Assembly (NCBI GenBank): GCA_035315065.1
Contig: DATFYM010000196.1
Span: forward strand, 1-10,954
Length of the DNA stretch: 10,954 nt
Source of the DNA: DATFYM01 sp035315065
Lineage (GTDB): Bacteria; Acidobacteriota; Terriglobia; UBA7540
Direction of reading: 5' to 3'
Made by a program: the position numbers and the translations under genes
Shown: in pieces, positions 7,081-10,954 of the stretch
Numbering within the stretch: position 1 is the first letter of the stretch
Layout of the letters: every line of letters begins with the position of its first letter
Notes under the pieces: generated by a model
Told to the model about the DNA's origin: nothing
Seen by the model: the letters and a program-made list of their open reading frames with translations, nothing else
Database searches by the model: none

Positions 7081-7097
7081 GGCGACTTTACGTCGCC
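7081..7097 (+). other. Hairpin between second and third permease genes
   Basis: GGCGAC (7081-7086) and GTCGCC (7092-7097) form a perfect 6-bp stem with the loop TTTAC, seven bases after the stop of the second permease. No T-run follows, so it is not a standard terminator. An mRNA processing or stabilising element, or partial attenuation within the 80-base gap, would fit the position. The third permease has its own SD, AGAAGG at 7144-7149. Confidence 0.4.
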
Positions 7098-7153
7098 ATC
7101 GGGAAACTGAAAAAACTGCGGTTACGACCTTCTGAGTCGAGAGAGAAGGTACC

Positions 7154-9985
7154 ATGCTAGGGCGAATGCTCAGTTTGTTCCGAAACCTCTTGCGCAAACC
7201 CACGGTTGAGCAAGCATTGGACGATGAGCTGCAATCTTCGGTCGAACTTCTGACGGAGGAGAAGATGAAGGCTGGGTATTCGCAATCCGCAGCCCGTCGG
7301 GAGGCGCAAATGGAACTCGGTGGCGTGGAGCAAGTCAAGGAGGAGGTCCGCGCCGTTCGGATGGGGCGCTTTTTGGAAGACTTCGCCAAAGATCTCCGTT
7401 TCGCTTTTCGCACTCTGGCCAAATCGCCCGGCTTTACCGCCGTGGCGGTGCTGACGCTGTCGCTGGGTATCGGAGCCAATACGGCCATCTTCACCATTGT
7501 CCACGACTTCCTTTTCAGCCCGCGGCCCTACCCAAACGAGGCGCAGGTTGCCCAGGTCTACACGCAGGACAGGAAACACCCCAGCCGTTTCCGCGCGTTT
7601 TCCTATCCCACCTACGCCGACATCCGCGAACAGAGCGCGATAAGAGCTGTCTTCTCCGGCGCGCTGGCCCATAACAGCGCCATGGTCAGCATCGGCGAAG
7701 GCGGGACCTCCCGGCGCACGTTCGTATCCCTTGTCAGCTCGAACTATTTCCGCACCCTCGAAGTGCCGCTGGCGCAGGGGCGCGACTTTCTCCCCGAGGA
7801 GGAAAAGCCCGGCAGCGCCGCCCCCGTCGTCATCGCCAGCTATCTTTACTGGAAGAGCACCGGTTTCGATCCTCAACTCGTCGGCAAGACCATCCGCGTT
7901 AACGAGCGCCCATTCACGGTGGTCGGCATCGCCCCGGAGGATTTCAGCGGAACGATGATGATCTTCGGGCCAGAGCTCTATTTCCCCCTTGGGGATTACG
8001 ACCTGCTGACCAACGGTTCCTCCGCCGAGGTCAAGCGCACCCTCGAACAGCGCGACAGCTATGCTCTCCTGATCGTCGGACGCCTCAAGCCGGGCGTCAC
8101 TGCCGCCACCGCCGGGGCCGCCCTGCTGACGGTCGCCGCCAATCTTGAAAGGGCCTTGCCGGTTGAGCAGAAGGATCAAACCTTCATCATCCGGCCCCTG
8201 CCCCGCTTGGACACGGGACCGTACCCCGCCGATGAAACCAGTCTGACCACGCTCGGTCTGATGCTGTCCTCGTTGGCTGTCATCGTGCTCTTCGTCGCCT
8301 GCCTCAATCTGGCAGGCGTGTTGCTTGCGCGCGGCTTGGCGCGGCGCAAGGAGATTGCCATTCGCCTGGCGTTGGGAGGCGGCCGGGGCCGCATTGTCCG
8401 GCAACTCCTGACCGAGGGCTTGGTGGTTTCCCTGGCTGGCGGCGCGGGCGGCTTCCTGATCGGTCTTTTCTTTTCCCAATGGATCGCGGCCTCGCTGAGC
8501 GCTCACATGCCGGTGGCCGCAGTCCTTCGGGAAGGCATCGATCCCGCCGTCATCGTGGCCACGCTCGCCTTCTGCGCACTCGCCGTGCTGTCCTTCGCCC
8601 TGGGACCCGCGCTCAAGCTCACGCGCCCCGACCTCATCACCGATCTCAAGGAGCAGGCGGGCGAGGATGCCTCGCCGCGCCGTCGCTGGTGGCGGGTGCG
8701 CAATCCCCTCGTCGTGGCGCAGGTCGCTCTCTCGCTGGGACTGATCACCGCAGCGGGGCTTTTTATCCGCGGCGCGCTCAAAGCCGGCAGCGTGGAAACC
8801 GGCTTTAAAACTGATTCGACTATTCTCATCGAGGCCGACGCGAGTCTGGGCGGCTATGAACCCGCACGCAGCCTCCAACTTTACCGCACGGCTTGCGACC
8901 GGCTCGCTGCGCTGCCCGGAGTGCAGGCCGCCAGCGTCGCTTCCACTGTGCCCTTCGGTCTCTACACCATGAACCGTCCCGTGCAGCGCGCCGGGGCGAA
9001 ACCCGCGCCCGACTCACACCCGGCAACCGCTGCCGAAGGCTTGGCCTACAATGTCCGCTGGAGCAGCGTGGGCGCTGATTACTTTGCGGCCATGGGTCTG
9101 CCGCTCGAGCGCGGTCGGGAGTTCACCAAAGTCGAAGCCGAGACTCCAGGCGCCCCGCCCGTCGCCATCGTCGATGAAGTACTCGCCAAGAAGCTCTGGC
9201 CTGAAGGGGACGCACTAGGCCAGCGTATCGAGTGGGCGGAAAGCACTGCCCCCACGGCCCCGGGCGGCGCAGGCAGCGGCATCATGGGCGCGAGCGACGA
9301 CATCGCGAGGCGCGCCCAAGACCCTCCCTCGATCGAGATCGTCGGGATCGTGCCCGCCACCCGTTGGGAAATGTTCCAGTCGCAGGTGGGCGGCCAGATC
9401 TATGTACCGTATGCGCAGGATTATCGCAGCAGCGTCTTCTTTCAGGTCCGCACTGCCCCCCGCGCCCTAGGAGCCGACGCGGCCTTGTTCAGCCTTCTGC
9501 GCCGGGAGGTGCGCTCCGCGGCGCCCGGCGTGCCCGTATTCAACGTGAAGACTTTCCGCCAACACTTCAACGACAACATGCAGCTCTGGGTCGTGCGCTC
9601 GGGCGCTGAGATGGTTTCTCTCTTTGGCGGTCTGGCGCTGGTCCTCGCCGTTGTGGGCGTTTACGGAGTCGTGGCTTACGGCGTGGCCCGGCGCACGCGC
9701 GAGATTGGCATTCGCACAGCGCTCGGCGCTCGGCCTGCCACCGTTCTGCGCATGATCCTCCGCGAAGGCCTGGTCATGACGCTCGGCGGAGCGGTACCGG
9801 GCATGCTCCTCGCGCTAGGCCTCGGCCGGGTGTTCAGCGGCGTGCTTTACCAGGTCAGCCCGGTGGATCCCGTGGCTTTTACCCTCGCACCCGCTGTGCT
9901 AGTTGGCACCGCTCTGTTCGCCTGCTGGCTCCCGGCCCGCCGGGCAGCCAGACTCGATCCCTTGGTGGCCCTCCGCACCGAATAG
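7154..9985 (+). CDS. Third ADOP-type MacB/FtsX permease (intact, 943 aa, possibly chimeric)
   Basis: This is the longest of the three permeases. Residues 1-118 (cytoplasmic helices LDDELQSSVELLTEEKMKAG, linker DLRFAFRTLAKSPGFTAVAV, TM1) align without gaps to both neighbours. From about residue 118 (FLFSPRPYPNEAQV) it is clearly a different ADOP lineage, with periplasmic motifs such as FRAFSYPTYADIRE and EEKPGSAAPVVIASYLYW. TM2-TM4 begin near 362, with KEIAIRLALGGGRGRIVRQLL (~398-418). TM5 is near 517-540 (NPLVVAQVALSLGLITAAGL). Periplasmic domain 2 contains a Gly/Ala/Pro-rich extra loop (~691-728). The final FtsX unit holds REIGIRTALGARPATVLRMIL and ends LPARRAARLDPLVALRTE. Codons after ~7500 favour C in third position more than the first 350 bases do. 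The start is ATG 7154, SD AGAAGG four bases upstream. No ATPase is present; the substrate is unknown. Confidence 0.93.
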   Translation: MLGRMLSLFRNLLRKPTVEQALDDELQSSVELLTEEKMKAGYSQSAARREAQMELGGVEQVKEEVRAVRMGRFLEDFAKDLRFAFRTLAKSPGFTAVAVLTLSLGIGANTAIFTIVHDFLFSPRPYPNEAQVAQVYTQDRKHPSRFRAFSYPTYADIREQSAIRAVFSGALAHNSAMVSIGEGGTSRRTFVSLVSSNYFRTLEVPLAQGRDFLPEEEKPGSAAPVVIASYLYWKSTGFDPQLVGKTIRVNERPFTVVGIAPEDFSGTMMIFGPELYFPLGDYDLLTNGSSAEVKRTLEQRDSYALLIVGRLKPGVTAATAGAALLTVAANLERALPVEQKDQTFIIRPLPRLDTGPYPADETSLTTLGLMLSSLAVIVLFVACLNLAGVLLARGLARRKEIAIRLALGGGRGRIVRQLLTEGLVVSLAGGAGGFLIGLFFSQWIAASLSAHMPVAAVLREGIDPAVIVATLAFCALAVLSFALGPALKLTRPDLITDLKEQAGEDASPRRRWWRVRNPLVVAQVALSLGLITAAGLFIRGALKAGSVETGFKTDSTILIEADASLGGYEPARSLQLYRTACDRLAALPGVQAASVASTVPFGLYTMNRPVQRAGAKPAPDSHPATAAEGLAYNVRWSSVGADYFAAMGLPLERGREFTKVEAETPGAPPVAIVDEVLAKKLWPEGDALGQRIEWAESTAPTAPGGAGSGIMGASDDIARRAQDPPSIEIVGIVPATRWEMFQSQVGGQIYVPYAQDYRSSVFFQVRTAPRALGADAALFSLLRREVRSAAPGVPVFNVKTFRQHFNDNMQLWVVRSGAEMVSLFGGLALVLAVVGVYGVVAYGVARRTREIGIRTALGARPATVLRMILREGLVMTLGGAVPGMLLALGLGRVFSGVLYQVSPVDPVAFTLAPAVLVGTALFACWLPARRAARLDPLVALRTE

Positions 9986-10230
9986 GGATCGGCATAGCGA
10001 AAGCCGGTTGAACTCGCCCGATGCAAGTGCGCGGCATGATTAACGTCCCGAACATCGCGGCGTCTCGGTTCAGGAGTTCGTACAAGGCCACTGTAGATCA
10101 CGAAGCGGGTCTTTGGCAGGTTCACCTGGTCGTGTAACGGCCAAACAGGATACTGAGGGCTGTGCGCTGGTCCGCACCGAATTGCTGGCGCGAAATCCCC
10201 TAAGTAACTCGCTAACGTTAATTGGATACT

Positions 10231-10290
10231 TGGGCTGTTCTCGCCAGGAATTGCCGCGGGCCAGCGCCGGCATTTCTGCAAGAAGTCGCC
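10231..10290 (+). repeat. Dispersed repeat, right copy
   Basis: Direct-orientation partner of 981-1040, 45 of 60 bases identical without gaps. It lies 246 bases after the third permease, so the pair brackets the padR-permease cluster. In the frame starting at 10232 it reads GLFSPGIAAGQRRHFCKK. The opposite strand also gives conservative changes, so which strand was coding, if any, is open. Confidence 0.55.
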
Positions 10291-10313
10291 TTTGCTCGGA
10301 GTGAGACTTTTGT

Positions 10314-10340
10314 GTCGGCGTTGTCGGCGTTGTCGGCGTT
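10314..10340 (+). repeat. Tandem repeat, 9 bp x 3
   Basis: Three perfect head-to-tail copies of GTCGGCGTT at 10314-10322, 10323-10331 and 10332-10340. The unit is a multiple of three and sits just right of the dispersed repeat. Polymerase slippage is the simplest origin, and the copy number could differ between strains. Confidence 0.85.
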
Positions 10341-10545
10341 CTCGCTCTGTTCTTATCTCGACTTGTTGGCATAGTCTATAAGGCGCCGTGTCCGTTCGTC
10401 GTGGCTGACCGCGTTATCGAGCGCGGGGCAATTTACTCGGCTGCCGTCAGTGGTCAGCTCGATGGCAGGCAGTACGTTGCCATTCTCTCCGGTGCGGTTT
10501 TGTTCGCTTTCGCGTTGCCCACACCTTAATCCGCAGCTCGCGGCC

Positions 10546-10567
10546 CCACCTCCTTGGAGCGAGGTGG
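10546..10567. other. 7-bp hairpin in intergenic DNA
   Basis: CCACCTC (10546-10552) pairs exactly with GAGGTGG (10561-10567) around an 8-base loop. No T-run follows on either strand, so termination is not indicated. On the minus strand the left arm and loop contain AAGGAGGTGG, a full anti-SD match, but no start codon follows at a usable distance. Confidence 0.3.
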
Positions 10568-10624
10568 ATTGGCGTGCGGCAACGAGTGGGCAGGTTGTCA
10601 AGGCTGCGGTTTAGAGTTTGCTGG

Positions 10625-10653
10625 TTGACCCTGGGTCGAGCGATGGGTTTAAA
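10625..10653 (+). promoter_or_regulatory. Sigma70-like promoter of the epimerase-like gene
   Basis: TTGACC (10625-10630, five of six to the -35 consensus) and TTTAAA (10648-10653, four of six to the -10) are separated by exactly 17 bases. Initiation near 10660 would leave a leader of about 20 bases before the ATG at 10682, with GGGGGG (10670-10675) as a weak SD six bases upstream. GACCC/GGGTC (10628-10638) is a 5-bp inverted repeat overlapping the -35 and could bind a regulator. The gene is therefore probably transcribed separately from the permease array. Confidence 0.5.
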
Positions 10654-10681
10654 TGGCTGCTGCTTTGTTGGGGGGTAAACT

Positions 10682-10954
10682 ATGCTAACTCGTCGGCAAT
10701 TTCTTGAGAAAACAATCTGTGGCGTTTCCGGTGCCGCGGCAATTTCTGCGGCGGAGAGTTGGGGCGCGGGTCACCTCGCCTGGCCCAAGCCCATCGGCCT
10801 CGAGCTCTATACGGTCCGCGACGAGTTCGCCAGAGATCCGGCTGGCACGCTGAAGAAAGTCGGTGCCACGGGTTATCGCGAAGTGGAAGCCTCGACCGAG
10901 ATTCCGGCAGAAACGCTCAAGGCCTACCTGCGCGCTGCAAATCTCACGGCGCCG
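10682..10954 (+). CDS. Tat-exported sugar phosphate isomerase/epimerase-like protein (partial)
   Basis: The first 91 codons run off the right edge. The N-terminus has a twin-arginine motif, TRRQFLEKT (residues 3-11), followed by a weakly hydrophobic Ala-rich stretch (ICGVSGAAAISAAES), so export by the Tat system is likely. From about residue 38, PIGLELYTVRDEFARDPAGT is the first strand and helix of a TIM-barrel of the xylose isomerase-like (AP endonuclease 2) superfamily. GATGYREVEAS (~63-73) is the second strand; both are typical of sugar phosphate isomerase/epimerase annotations in Acidobacteriota. Such exported members are thought to act on periplasmic sugars or cyclitols, but the substrate cannot be told and the metal-binding residues lie beyond the edge. 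The start is supported by the Tat motif position, GGGGGG six bases upstream, and the promoter at 10625-10653. Confidence 0.85.
   Translation, partial: MLTRRQFLEKTICGVSGAAAISAAESWGAGHLAWPKPIGLELYTVRDEFARDPAGTLKKVGATGYREVEASTEIPAETLKAYLRAANLTAP

Larger units (their letters stand above)
9986..10681. other. Intergenic stretch without a supported gene
   Basis: About 700 bases between the third permease and the epimerase-like gene. No frame has a start with an SD plus recognisable protein similarity. A minus-strand frame (10601-10353, 82 codons from a TTG) is open but unrecognised. Contents that can be pointed to are the right copy of the dispersed repeat (10231-10290), the 9-bp x3 tandem repeat (10314-10340), a hairpin (10546-10567) and the promoter at 10625-10653. 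No rho-independent terminator with a T-run is visible after the permease stop. Confidence 0.6.

Noticed and set aside
7157..8878. 573-codon minus-strand open frame under the third permease
   Set aside because: It is antisense to a clear permease, has a composition rich in Gln, Gly, Arg and Asp, and shows no domain. It is a typical shadow of GC-rich coding DNA.
9988..10008. Possible terminator after the third permease (ATCGGC/GCCGGT)
   Set aside because: The stem includes a G-U pair, the loop is 9 bases and no T-run follows; too weak to call.
10353..10601. 82-codon minus-strand frame starting at a TTG
   Set aside because: It has no SD before the TTG and no recognised motif, and the AAGGAGG inside it is not followed by a start codon. 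Its C-terminal half looks somewhat protein-like, so decayed coding DNA is possible, but I cannot support a gene.
1..10954. CRISPR array, tRNA/rRNA genes, complete insertion sequence
   Set aside because: No regularly spaced repeats, cloverleaf or rRNA-like sequence, and no transposase motif was seen on either strand.

Overview
This window most likely comes from a member of the Acidobacteriota, probably a soil Solibacteres/Bryobacterales-type organism. The basis is a PadR-family regulator directly followed by three tandem 'acidobacterial duplicated orphan permease' (ADOP) genes. That pairing is a hallmark of the phylum; I recall the two families as TIGR03433 and TIGR03434 and have not searched them. 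The DNA is GC-rich, with long antisense shadow ORFs and strong Shine-Dalgarno (SD) sites. The phylum call is inference from gene content.

Layout. Positions 1-52 hold the 5' end of an unidentified leftward gene. Its start faces a perfect 10-bp inverted repeat at 63-88. Positions 88-706 are the frameshifted 3' remnant of a PD40/TolB-like beta-propeller gene. A non-coding stretch (707-1153) carries a small hairpin, one copy of a 60-bp dispersed repeat, and a short inverted repeat over the padR leader. Then comes the main rightward cluster: padR (1154-1486), a first ADOP permease split by a -1-type frameshift (1505-4197), a decayed second padR (about 4266-4406), an intact ADOP permease of 882 aa (4425-7073), and a third intact ADOP permease of 943 aa (7154-9985). 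A second non-coding stretch (9986-10681) carries the partner copy of the dispersed repeat, a 9-bp x3 tandem repeat and a good sigma70-like promoter. That promoter serves a Tat-exported sugar phosphate isomerase/epimerase-like protein, which runs off the right edge.

How the genes work together. PadR is expected to bind its own promoter region and control the co-directional permease array, whose genes are 18 to 227 bp apart. Each permease has the doubled MacB-type layout: N-terminal cytoplasmic helices, then two rounds of periplasmic domain plus FtsX membrane domain. No ATPase gene is present, so the ATP-binding partner, if there is one, is encoded elsewhere. The array appears to have grown by duplication of a padR-permease unit. 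The relic of padR before the second permease keeps 51 bases identical to the first copy, including a GC hairpin just before the stop codon, although the DNA on both sides has drifted to roughly 71-76% identity. The third permease looks chimeric: its first ~110 residues match its neighbours and the rest is of another ADOP lineage.
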